Assembly (NCBI GenBank): GCA_030770425.1 | Contig: JASJFT010000051.1 | Location: 62,001-126,000, forward strand | DNA length: 64,000 nucleotides | Direction: 5' to 3' | Source of the DNA: Darksidea phi | Lineage: Eukaryota > Ascomycota > Dothideomycetes > Pleosporales > Lentitheciaceae | Made by a program: the position numbers and the translations under genes | In this document: positions 1 through 9,590 of the stretch, one piece after another | Layout: the number at the start of each line of letters is the position of its first letter | How positions within the stretch are numbered: the first letter of the stretch is position 1 | The notes under the pieces: model-generated | Databases searched by the model: none | What the model saw: the letters and a program-made list of their open reading frames with translations, nothing else | Told to the model about the DNA's origin: nothing

Positions 1-2
1 CC

Positions 3-284
3 ACGGTGCGCGAAAACGTGCCGCATCTGGTGAAGGTAGTGAGCCAGCGGAACAAGACCGGCTGCAAAAAGGACCTGATTCAGCTGTATTTTGTAGTGCT
101 CGGGAGAGATGGGCCGGGCGGCTCGTGGAATCAGGCTGTTACTGATGATGGGTCGAGTGCTTTGCGGGCTTTGGTGGTGGAGAGGAAGGATGACGTTGCG
201 TATCGGGTTGGGTTTGCGGTCATTTCGGAGAAGAATTGGTCTGCTATACCGAATAGGAACTGGGAGCTGGTTACTCTAGGTTGA
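3..284 (+). CDS. HET-domain protein, C-terminal end (5' part outside window)
   Basis: An open frame enters from the left edge and stops at 284. Its last residues, including ALVVERKDDVAYRVGFA and the final NWELVTLG, match the usual C-terminal pattern of fungal HET (heterokaryon incompatibility) proteins: a hydrophobic 'vERkdd.YrRVGfa.i' strand followed by a short tail ending in 'vTLG/I'. The HET core itself, which carries the YVALSHCWG and WIDSLCI motifs, would lie upstream and cannot be seen. HET proteins act in cytosolic self/non-self recognition leading to cell death. The first in-frame start-like codon here is GTG, so the true start is outside the window. The assignment rests on pattern memory of the family tail only. 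Confidence 0.5.
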   Translation, partial: TVRENVPHLVKVVSQRNKTGCKKDLIQLYFVVLGRDGPGGSWNQAVTDDGSSALRALVVERKDDVAYRVGFAVISEKNWSAIPNRNWELVTLG

Positions 285-761
285 AGGTGGCTACGAACAG
301 TTGCGGGCGATTTCGTGCATACAGAGGTACTAGTGTCAGCACGTGGTATTTCTCTGGGTTTTTATTGTGGAGGCCTGAATCAACGAGCGCGTCGTGAAAG
401 GACTGTACGGTACACAATAGCCGCTCGTCAGTCCGTCAACGATGTACCGAAATGGGCGCAGCCAGGTAGGCAGGTAGTGGCTCAGGGTGCCCCAGCCAAG
501 GAAGGAGAAGGGAGAAGATGCGGGGGGGAGGGGGGTAGGCAACTGCTTCCATCTAAAGTACAGCTAAAGAGGTCTGTGCATGCACCTCTTCTTATCTAGT
601 TATTTAGATTTCTGCGAGACTTGTGGGCTAATTATTCCTAGGACGGAATGGGCTAATTATATTTTACGCCCCGTTGCCAGCCAACCCGAAAGTAATTGCT
701 CGTTCCTCGCTGCGCAATAACACAATTTATCTTATCCTAAACCCAAGCGAACCCCCCCAAA

Positions 762-795
762 ACACACACACACACACACAAAAAAAAAAAAAAAA
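762..795. repeat. (CA)n followed by poly-A microsatellite
   Basis: About nine CA dinucleotides run directly into 15 A residues. It lies just upstream of the 12-bp tandem array, so the two together form one low-complexity block. Confidence 0.95.
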
Positions 796-815
796 CACCC
801 CAGCTAGTTACTGAG

Positions 816-959
816 CCTCATACTAAGCCTGATACTGATCCTAATACTGTACCTAATACTATACCTAATACTGTACCTAATACTATACCTAATACTATAC
901 CTAATACTATACCTAATACTATACCTAATACTATACTTAATACTGTGCCTGATACTATA
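816..959. repeat. 12-bp minisatellite, 12 units
   Basis: The unit CCTAATACTATA (or near variants ending TGTA, TGAT or TAAG) repeats twelve times without interruption. The central six units are almost identical and the edge units are degenerate. This is the expected shape of an array that expands and contracts in its middle. Confidence 0.95.
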
Positions 960-1000
960 CCCCGATTCTTAATAAGGCTGCCCTAATCCTTGATAGGGAC

Positions 1001-1021
1001 GCCCTCATCAAGGATGAGGGC
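1001..1021. repeat. Perfect 9-bp stem hairpin
   Basis: GCCCTCATC and GATGAGGGC are exact reverse complements separated by AAG. No gene end is adjacent, so there is no reason to call a terminator. Confidence 0.7.
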
Positions 1022-1333
1022 ACGGTACCATAGTGGTATATGGAGCTTTGGCATTTGGTTTGCGTGCCTGCGATTGCATCTTTTGAGATGGAGATTTCAT
1101 CCATTGCTGGTGGTTCTTTGATGGGCTTCGTTGGTCGGAGTGAGTGATGTCTTGTCTTGCACCGTGTCGGGGGCTTGATGCAGTGTGGTTGTTTTTTGTG
1201 CGCCGGACTGAGAGAAGAAGTAGACGCGGTAGTTATACTACAAGCTTACGCAAGCTCAACCTCAACCAGCCGCCCACGAAGTCCCATCTATTGTTTCGAG
1301 CGGACGCGACGTCTTCATGCGTTAATGACGCTG

Positions 1334-1655
1334 ATATCGAGCTCAACAGCTAGCCTATATAGAGCTCAGCGGCTAGCCTATATCGAGCTCAGGAGCTGGC
1401 TGAGGTCGTTGGGTAGTATTAAGGGCGCGCGGGTGTTCGCGGGTATCACATGCTAGCACGTGAAATCTTCTATGTCATATACTCAACAACCTTAATATTA
1501 TATACTTACCTCCCGCTCCTCCTTAAGAGTAATATACTAAGAACTATATAGTTTATACGACTGAGAAAGGTACCCTTCTAAGCTCGATATAGGCTAGCTA
1601 CTAAGTTCGATATAGGTTAGCCGCTGAGCTCCATATAGGCCAGCCGCTGAGCTCA
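1334..1655. mobile_element. Putative MITE/fold-back element with repeated inverted ends
   Basis: The left arm (1334-1401) is a tandem run of a roughly 24-bp unit resembling GAGCTCAGCGGCTAGCCTAT. The right arm (1581-1655) carries three copies of the same unit in reverse orientation. The two arms enclose about 180 bp of unrelated sequence. Inverted arms made of short tandem units are typical of fold-back or MITE-type elements. I could not find a convincing target-site duplication, so the outer limits are approximate. Confidence 0.5.
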
Positions 1656-1912
1656 CGCGATTAGTTGTTAAATCGCGAGGGCTGTTGGTTTGCTATACCT
1701 GGTGAGCCCTTACGATTAGCCGACTATTCGTAAGGGCTCTAGATAGTATATAAAGTAAGAAGACAAATTAATTTTCTTAAAATATTTCTAAAATCGTGAA
1801 AAAAAAGGAAAAAAAAAAATATAAATAATTTTTCTAGAATATTTTACTATCTTTAAACTTTTTTTTTTCCCTTAAAGTTAGGGCCTGCGCCCCCCTAATC
1901 GCGTGGCAGTCT

Positions 1913-1930
1913 GGGCCCTAATTAGGGCCC
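1913..1930. repeat. Perfect 18-bp palindrome
   Basis: GGGCCCTAATTAGGGCCC reads identically on both strands. An imperfect second palindrome (CTCCCCTAATTTAGGGAG) follows within 25 bp. Both lie in the AT-rich/repeat zone just before the dispersed 140-bp repeat. Confidence 0.8.
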
Positions 1931-1970
1931 CGCCGGGCTCCCCTAATTTAGGGAGGACTGGAACCGTAGT

Positions 1971-2114
1971 GGCAGTATTACTGTGTACGACTCTACAGCT
2001 CTAGTATCGTGTATAAGGTGTGGGTATAGCACCTCTACTATGTACAAACTCCTACTGTGTTTCGTGCAGACCTTACAAGGAGACTCCCCCTATGCAAATC
2101 TAACCCAAATAAAT
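1971..2114. repeat. Dispersed ~140-bp repeat, copy 1
   Basis: The same sequence occurs at 20132-20277 and 39165-39314 in the same orientation. Shared blocks include CTCTACAGCTCTA, GTATAAGG, CACCTCTACTATGTACAAAC and GAGACTCCC. The copies differ by scattered transitions and small indels. I see no coding capacity and no inverted ends. It may be a short non-autonomous element or an LTR fragment. Confidence 0.85.
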
Positions 2115-2271
2115 ATATTTAACGAGATACTTATAGATAAGCGGGTACCTTGCGAGATAATTCCCCCAGGAAATTTAGCGTCCACTTGCCAAATGGCATT
2201 CCTTAACATTCCCAATGTGGATAGCCCACACCCATATAGCACGAATTATCCTTGTTTATTCTATCAAGCCT

Positions 2272-3402
2272 TCAGCCCAGAGTCCGCCAAGTCTCCATCA
2301 AGGCCATGACAGCCATACCCTGGCCCCACATAGTCTGAACCTTGGGAATATCAAAATAATGCTGAATCGTCTTACCGACTCCGGTCCCCCCACTCACATT
2401 CCTAACCTCCCCACTCGGCGCAATACTCTTCAGCACCCCTTTTATTCCCATCTCCACCGTGGCTGCATACTTATCACCCGCAATCCACCCCTTCCTCTGC
2501 GCTTTCACGTAAGAAAAGAGGAACCCCGCCGATGCCGACGTCTCGATGTACGAGCCCTCCGCCACGGGATGATCCAGCACAGTGCGCCACAGGCCTCCAT
2601 TCACCTCGTCCTGAAGCGCCGGCAGCACCGCCTGCACCGCATCTAGCGTTCCACGCAGTGTAGGATCCTGTTTCTCCCTGTCTGCACCCAACAGCTCCAG
2701 CATCTCCGTCAGCGTGATCACAGCCCAGGCATTCCCTCTCGCCCAATGCGCAGCTACAAAATTATCCCTATCAACAAACGTCCAACCATGGAAGAACAGC
2801 CCTGTCTTCCCATCGTGCAAATACTTGATATGAATATTGAACTGCTTCTTCGCCTCGGCCACATACTCTGGCTTATCGAGCAGGAAGCCAATCTTAGCCA
2901 AGGGAACCGCAGCCATCATCAGAGTGTCGATCCAGAGCTGCTGCGTATTCTGGCTGCCAGACGTGACATGCTGCATGCCGCCCTCTTCCGTCCTCGTCAA
3001 ATTGTACATAGCCCAGGATCCCCACTCCTCCATGTACGGAACCCATTTAGCGTCGCGCGTGACGCTGTACAAGTTCACGAGCGTCGCGAAGACGGACATG
3101 CTATTGACATGCTTGCGCTGGCCGCGCGGCAGCCGCGTCGTGAACCAGTCTTGCACGGCGGCGAAGGAGGAATTGTCGCCCGTTGCTTCGTAGTGCTTCC
3201 AGATGCCGTAGAGGCCCACGCCTTGGTCCCAGTCCCAGCCGGTGCTCCAATTCCGCATCGAGGTGAGGCTTTTGATGGCGGATTTGGCAGCGGCGTTGAG
3301 CGAGGTTTTGTTGAAGGGTGCGGGTGCTGCAATGGCCGCGACGGTTGCGACGTCAGCCGCCGCCAGGAACGTTAGCAGCCGCTTGAGCAACATTTTAGGC
3401 AT
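2272..3402 (-). CDS. GH105 unsaturated rhamnogalacturonyl hydrolase (secreted)
   Basis: This intronless 376-residue protein belongs to the YteR/YesR-like GH105 (PF07470) family. These enzymes remove the unsaturated galacturonyl residue left at the non-reducing end of rhamnogalacturonan-I oligosaccharides by PL4/PL11 lyases. Residues 1-26 form a signal peptide with a hydrophobic core and Ala-rich end. The alpha/alpha-barrel motifs are visible: WDWDQGVGLYGIW near 57-69, HVNSMSVFATL near 98-108, QLWIDTLMMAAVPLA near 155-169, where Asp159 lies at the position of the family general acid (Asp143 of YteR), and AHWARGNAWAVITL in the second half. Length is normal for the family. It is transcribed away from the PL4 lyase gene, with which it shares a 714-bp intergenic region. 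Start: ATG at 3402 begins the signal peptide; a second ATG lies at 3393. Confidence 0.92.
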   Translation of the reverse strand: MPKMLLKRLLTFLAAADVATVAAIAAPAPFNKTSLNAAAKSAIKSLTSMRNWSTGWDWDQGVGLYGIWKHYEATGDNSSFAAVQDWFTTRLPRGQRKHVNSMSVFATLVNLYSVTRDAKWVPYMEEWGSWAMYNLTRTEEGGMQHVTSGSQNTQQLWIDTLMMAAVPLAKIGFLLDKPEYVAEAKKQFNIHIKYLHDGKTGLFFHGWTFVDRDNFVAAHWARGNAWAVITLTEMLELLGADREKQDPTLRGTLDAVQAVLPALQDEVNGGLWRTVLDHPVAEGSYIETSASAGFLFSYVKAQRKGWIAGDKYAATVEMGIKGVLKSIAPSGEVRNVSGGTGVGKTIQHYFDIPKVQTMWGQGMAVMALMETWRTLG

Positions 3403-4116
3403 GGGGTTTGAAGCGAAAAGGAAAGAAAGGGATCATAAGACTTTTCGAGTTTTATGTGCACTCGCATGCATATGAACTGCGTAGCTCCAAGCACGTTCCG
3501 GCAGACATCGTGCAGTCTCGCTGTGAGTCTGCAGCTTAATCTATTTACCGGTTTCGATTCGAGGAGCTGGGAAAATCCTTCATGATCGTCTCTGCACCTG
3601 TTCCAAATTGGAGCTAATCACAATATCGACCGCTGTTCAATATGTAGCGCTGCAGATGAAGCTCGCATTTTGGTAGGAGGCACGCAGTGCAATTAAGCTC
3701 TCCCGGCGCCCGTGCAATATAGACGTAGTACCATGGGAGATCCCGCCCTCTCCACACGCTCGGTCCGAGTTACGCCGGCGTTTCAAACACGTATTCGGTC
3801 CATGACAGACCGAGCCCCTCCAACTCGTACTGATTCGATCAAGAACTGAACCTCCGCCTTCTCTCACATGTCACATCGGCTGTCAAACCCAAACATCAAC
3901 TCCGCAAACGGCCGCACGCAGAGCCATTTGTTTCCAGTCGTAATTTAAAGACGGCACCCCGGACCGCACATATCTGAGCACGCTCCTGGTGATGGCATTT
4001 CTCCCGAGCGACCGGCAATTATTAAACCGATGGACAATTTGTCCTGTCGCACAGAAAAATGATTTAAGGACGACTGAAGAATGTGCTGGGTGCGGAGTCG
4101 CGGAACCGCCGCCAAG
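3403..4116. promoter_or_regulatory. Shared divergent promoter region of GH105 and PL4 genes
   Basis: This 714-bp spacer separates the start codons of two divergently transcribed genes that act consecutively on rhamnogalacturonan-I, so it must hold both promoters. That layout suggests co-regulation by a pectin-responsive regulator. This is inference: I did not identify a specific binding motif. The short open frame on the minus strand (about 3637-3867) is not supported. Confidence 0.6.
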
Positions 4117-6201
4117 ATGGTAGTCGCCATGTTCAAACTCGCGAGCTTCTTCGTCCTTTCGTCCTGGGTCTCGGTCGCTCTCGCAGCAATCAAATCCTCG
4201 GAGGATAGCAGCGCCATCAACGTCTCCAACGACCGCCTCTCATTCTCCGTCGCCAAAAGCTCGGGATCCGTCTCCAAGCTTTCCCTCGACGGCCAGAATC
4301 TGCTCGGCACGGGTCGCGGACCGTATCTCGACTGCCATTGCGTCGACAGCGGATTCTGGACACCAGGGAATGGTGCCGCCTACAAACTTCTCAAAGGCAC
4401 TGATGGCGAGGGCAAGGCTTATGCGGGCGCAATGATGAGCCAGAATTACCAGAACACAGGCAAGGTGCTCGAGCAGTACTGGTTCCTGCGCGATGGCGAG
4501 ACGGGCATGCACGTCTTCGCGCGCGCTTCGTATAAGAACTCGGGCACGCCGAGCGGTGGCGACCTGGGTGAAATGCGCCAGTTGTTCCGCCCAAGCTCGT
4601 CACTCTGGACGCATTTATCGTCGAGCGACGAGATGTATGGCCCATTGCCGGATACGAGCGGCGCTCCTACGGTACAGGATGCTTCGTGGTATGTGGGTGG
4701 CAAGAAGGATCATCCGTATGTCAAGCAGGTGTCGGATTACTTTACCAAGTATATGTTCTCTGAGGAGTGGAGGAACCAGACCGTGCATGGCATGTATGGT
4801 GATGGTAGCAAGAGCAGCGATGGGTCGGCGTATGGAGCGTGGCTGGTTATGAATACGAAGGACACGTACTTTGGAGGACCGACGCACTCGGATTTGACGG
4901 TTGACGGCATCGTGTACAACTATCTTGGTAATTACCCAGCACGCTTCCGCCCGGAATAATTAGTCTTCTAACGATTGTGTAGTTTCGAATCACCACGGGA
5001 ACGGCGTACCGGAGATGGTAAACGGCTTTGATCGCACTTTCGGACCTGTGAGTCCTCACTCTTTCACTCTCTCTTTTAGGAGAGTACGAACTCATTCCGC
5101 TCACAGCAATACTATTACTTTAACAAGGGCGCCAAAGGAACTACCCTACGGCAGCTGCGTAACGACGCTGCCAAAACTGCGACTACTAACTGGACTCCGT
5201 TCTACGACTCGATTGCGCAACATGTTCCCAATCTTGTACCATCTTCCGGCCGCGGCACCTTCAAAGGCACTATTACTCTTCCCAAGGGTGCAGCGCGCGC
5301 TGTGGCTGTTCTGTCTCTCAATGGCGCCGACTTCCAGGACAATGACAAGGATGGCAAAGCGTACCAATACTGGGGCGAAATCGACAGCTCTGGCAGCGTT
5401 ACGATTCCCTCCGTGAAAGCTAGTACCTACCGCCTAACCGTTTACGCAGACGGGATCTTCGGTCAATACACGCAAGATGGGATCCAGATCAAAGCCGGAG
5501 CGACACAGACAACGACCGTGACCTGGACTGCCGAAGCCGCAGGCACCGAACTCTGGCGCATCGGTACTCCTGACAAGTCGTGCGGCGAGTTCCGCCATGG
5601 CAACGAAAAAGACACCTCAAAGCCGCTTGGCGCACGCCAATACCGCCTCTACTGGGCTGTCCATGACTTCCCGAACGACTTCCCCAACGGTGTGAACTAC
5701 AAAATCGGCACCTCGAACCTCGCAAAAGATTTCAACTACGTGCACTGGAGCGTCTTCGGCGGCAAAGCGAACTACATCCGCAAAGACCCGTACTACACCA
5801 ACGTCAACAACTGGACACTCACATTCGACCTGACGCAGCAGCAAATTTCCGACAAGACCAACGCAACGTTCACCATCCAGCTGGCCGGCGTCAAGACCTC
5901 GGCCGGCAACAACGACAACGCGAGCAAGAACTGGAATAATCTGCCCTACACCGTTGTCGTCAACGAAAAGCAGCTCCCCGTCTGGACCATCCCCTCGCAG
6001 CACTCGTCGAGCTGTGCGGTGCGCAGCGCGGCGACGTGCTATACGACAGGGCATAAGTTTTTGTTTGATGCAGGGTTGTTGAGGGCGGGCGTGAATAAGA
6101 TGGTATTGAGTTTGCCAGCGCGGGCGACGGCGCCAGAGGACGCGGTACTGCCGGAGAGTGTGTATTTGCAGTACGATGCGCTGAGGTTGGAGGTTGCATA
6201 A
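4117..6201 (+). CDS. PL4 rhamnogalacturonan lyase (secreted, 3 exons)
   Basis: Exons are 4117-4927, 4983-5047 and 5107-6201, giving 656 residues. Intron 1 (55 nt) and intron 2 (59 nt) have GT..AG ends, and removing them restores the family sequence YNYLVSNHHGNG and DRTFGPQYYYFNKG. PL4 enzymes cleave the rhamnogalacturonan-I backbone by beta-elimination. Order: signal peptide (about 1-23), N-terminal super-beta-sandwich catalytic domain with VHGMYG (His near 224, at the position of the family catalytic His), FnIII-like middle domain with SSGRGTFKGTI...VLSLNGADFQD, and C-terminal CBM-like jelly roll (GTPDKSCGEFRHGNE, HWSVFGGKANY). The size fits the long fungal PL4 form. ATG 4117 or 4129 best starts the signal peptide; an upstream in-frame ATG at 4081 would add 12 charged residues. 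It is divergent from GH105. Confidence 0.92.
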
Positions 6202-7243
6202 ACGAGTAACGTGTGAGGATGTTTCCGGGTTGTTCCAGATGGGAGAAGGTGGGGCGAGGTTTAACCACGGGTTCTGTATATATAAAGTTTGCGAATCGAA
6301 CATATAGCTTTCTCCTTCATGCGAGCTTTTAAAGAAATTTGGCGGGTACAATCTGATGATCCCGCTGGTAAATGTGTGTGGCTAACCCTAACTCTAACCT
6401 AAAACAGAGTGTAAATAGCCCACTAGCCTATCTACGCGACCTATTAAGCCTCACATTGCAATTGTACATATATAACCGTTGTTTCGCTGCTTCTCTCGGT
6501 TTTTGAACACCTCACAATCGGTACTTATGAGTACGTGTTAGTCACGAGCCTAGGTCCCACGAAATTAAATATTAAGACAGTCGAATTTTGGGATAAGTAG
6601 CGGAATATCGGTACCGCGCAACCTAAATATAAAAGTTCAAGCTTCATGTATTACGTAGTATAATCGCCGCGGCCTAGCGTCGAGTTTGGAGCCGCTTTTC
6701 GGTTCTTACGGAGCGAGGAACGAGCATAGTAATATACCATCGAGTCCGCTGAAACTTGATAACCTACACAAAAAGGTATTTATCCCGAATACCTTGAAAA
6801 CGCAAGATATGTTGGCCCATATGATACGATCCACCTAAACACGATAACGATTCACGCAAAATAGTTTACGGACGACCAATCGTTCTGTACCTTACTGGTC
6901 TTCAGCTTCGCATGTGCGGAGGTGGGTTACACAGCCTCGCAATGTCGTGTTATAGGCGTTCTGTATTCGACAAGGTGGAAGGGAAGATTGGGACGGTGCG
7001 GGGCGTAATATTTTGGGTGAAATGCCGCTGCAGAAATGGATATAGTTGGTGTACTTGAATAAGTAAGCGGGGTGTAGTAGCACAAGTCCTCTAAGGTGTA
7101 CAAATGTGACCAGCGGCATCTAATAGACTGAGAGCGTTAAACTCAGGCACAAAAAAATCTCAAAGATTACCGATTCAACGAGCGTATAGACTACCTAAAC
7201 TATCATACAAATCCTAACCCATCAAATCTGTCCCACAATTCGA
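6202..7243. other. AT-rich intergenic region, no gene seen
   Basis: There is no supported gene. A short telomere-like string (CTAACCCTAACTCTAACCT) lies at about 6382-6400 and does not repeat further. From about 6450 to 6890 the sequence is TA-rich with many stops in all frames, compatible with decayed repeat DNA. Confidence 0.7.
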
Positions 7244-8041
7244 TTATTTCCATGGCTGCTGGTTCATGTACTTGTTCATCAGGTCGGTAAAGCTAGCGTC
7301 GGGGTTCATCAGCCTAGCTTCCGGGCTGACAAAGTTGTCCGGCATGTTCCTCATGCACCCAAAGAACGCATATTCGAAAATATAATCTTGTTCATCCATC
7401 CAATTGCACATTCTCTGGGTGAAAAGATAAACTTCCTCTCTTTTCCTGCTGATGCTCGCGATTTCCGAGACGATAATATTCTTTCCGGGAAACTTCTTGT
7501 GCATATCCTCAATGTATTTCTTGGCCTCGTCGCTGGACGTGCCGTACCAGTGGATGCCGAGATAGTCAGGCGGAGAGTCCTTGACCAGGTTCATCCAGTC
7601 AGCAATCCACTTCTGGCCGTTAGGATCAGAAGCACAGGATGGAGAAACAAGTTCCTTGTGGCGTTGATTCCTGAGGTTAGGAATGACCTTGCAGCACTGT
7701 CAGTACTTTGCCCTGCGAATAGTGATCACACCTCAACGTACTTGCTTGTGCCAGTAGTCGGCCGCCTTCTGGGGGCTAATGCCGTTCCTCTCTGGCTCAT
7801 TGAAGAAGTGAATGATCGGCTGGTTGGAATCCAAGATAAACTTCCACTCATTGCCGTTCAGCTCACGCTCCAGGTGGATCATAGGACGAAACGGGGCGCG
7901 GCCTTTCAGCTCCGGCGGGACCCAGGAGTTCCAGTTTGAGACGGAGGAGATCGGTCCATTGAAATTGACCTTGTCCATCTGCTGTGGACAAGTGTTGGTA
8001 TTAGTGTAGTCCCAAAGGAGGCAGCGTTTCTTGACGACCAT
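7244..8041 (-). CDS. GH128-type glycosyl hydrolase (Glyco_hydro_cc, Asl1-like)
   Basis: There are two exons, 7742-8041 and 7244-7687, joined across a 54-nt intron (GTACGT..CAAG), giving 247 residues. The protein shows the PF11790 'glycosyl hydrolase catalytic core' pattern of GH128 endo-beta-1,3-glucanases and fission-yeast Asl1: KRCLLWDYTNT at the start, an acid/base motif HFFNEPER, LVSPSCASDPNGQKW created by the splice, DYLGIHWYG, and the nucleophile strand IIVSEIA. Typical substrates are beta-1,3-glucans of the fungal wall. Length equals a bare catalytic domain. Unlike many relatives it lacks a signal peptide, so it may be intracellular or exported unconventionally. Start ATG 8041 is the first in frame, and no better start is evident upstream. 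Confidence 0.88.
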
Positions 8042-9590
8042 GGTGGAGATAGTGTTTTAGAGGAATGGAAATAATTTGTGCTCGTAGAACTGATTGAGGA
8101 GAAGATTGTATGTTTTGACTCGTATATGCTGGAACCTGTGGGGGGTTCGTCCTTTTCTATGCTTCACCAGCCCAATCGGTGTGCTACGCCGGAGTGTACT
8201 GTAAAAAAGGTTACTGCTTATTTTTAGAGAGAGACCTTGAGGCGCGGTTTACAAGACAATAGCCTCGTGCTTGTTTACCACGAACTCCGCCGCGATTCAA
8301 TAGTTAGATGGTCACAAGCTTACATCGGGCAACTGGGGCGTCCTGAAATTACACATTCTCTGCACCGCATTCCAGGGCACAGACGAATGTCTAACCGAGT
8401 TAGTTTCCCTGGTATTTTACCCTGATGAGAAGTCCGCGCGAATCCGCAGAGCCTCGGCATTGGGCTTTCTCGGCCGCTGCTACCAGTTCAGAGTGGCTGT
8501 GCGGAACTCCGATGGAAATCCAAGGAACGAAGATTAGGCGCGCCATTCGTGGGAGGCTAAGGCCAACGGTTCGTATCGCCCTATACGACTATGCGGGGGT
8601 ACACCCTTGTAAGGTGGGGAGATACCCTAAGCACTGCAATCTCTAGCGCGGACGAGGTGTCGCAGGTGCCTAGGGCTTAGCTGTATATCTGACTGTGTTG
8701 AGTTCGCGTCATATCTCCACGTGTGCGGCGTCAGGGTGCGAGCAGGTAAGAGTGTGGCTTTGGTTCCCGACGCATGCTGCAACGCCAGGGCCCAGGCACA
8801 GGTCTACCCACGGAACATGGCGCTTTCGAGCCGCACACACGGAAAAAAAATACTCTCTCGCTGCAGAAGCAGTTGATGTAATCGCCATGTCTATCTCTAG
8901 ACCTTGTGGTGCTGCGGAGCAGAGAGCTGTTCAATTGCTTTTGTCCGCTTCGAGAATATTGCTGACCTGAGCATTACACTCTGATTGGCATGAGATCCGA
9001 GCGACCTACATCTGATAATCTGACTGCGTCGCAAACCTGAACCTATACGCGACCACTCCATTTATCAAGCTGTTTATTGTGCTCAGTCGCATTCGGCTTG
9101 AAATGAGCGGGGTTATGCCACAATTTTCCGCCCCAAGAGAGACGTAGGCGGTCATCGTCAGGAACCTAGCCGTTGGTCAGCGAAGTACCTAATCCGGTGA
9201 TGGCCGTAACGCTTTTAAGGCCAGTCCTAAAAAGTAAGGCCAGTCCTAAAAAGTACACGGGCGTAAAGGGTAACATGCCGCGGTATTCATCTCAGCTGAT
9301 GCGTCTCAGTCCAACGTCACTCCCAGGCATCTGAGCCAAATCAAAGGATCAATATGGCACAGCTCAGCTGAACAGACATTTTGGACGCCCGATACTCATC
9401 AGCCACATGATGAGTGCTGCGCCGAGGGCGGTGAGAATGTTTTATGTGAACGGCAAAAAGATCGCGACGTATAACAGATGCCCATCGAAGCTTCGTAGAG
9501 GGCTCATCAGTTACCCACACCAGTCTATATCATTCAACTTTCCATTTTAATCACCCTACTTTCTCCTTACGAAACTTTCATAAAATCAAG
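8042..9590. other. Intergenic region, no gene seen
   Basis: This 1.5-kb region has several short overlapping frames without motifs. The only structure noted is a 19-bp perfect tandem duplication (listed separately). The last 60 bases are pyrimidine-rich and form the likely leader of the gene starting at 9591. Confidence 0.65.
9217..9254. repeat. 19-bp perfect tandem duplication
   Basis: AAGGCCAGTCCTAAAAAGT occurs twice back to back. Confidence 0.95.

Larger units (their letters stand above)
285..2271. other. Repeat-rich intergenic zone, no gene seen
   Basis: This 2-kb stretch holds a CA/A microsatellite, a 12-bp tandem array, short hairpins, an inverted-repeat element, an AT-rich tract (about 1740-1870) and the first copy of a dispersed 140-bp repeat. 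Each is listed separately. The open frames here are short and overlap one another, and none shows a family motif. Confidence 0.8.
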
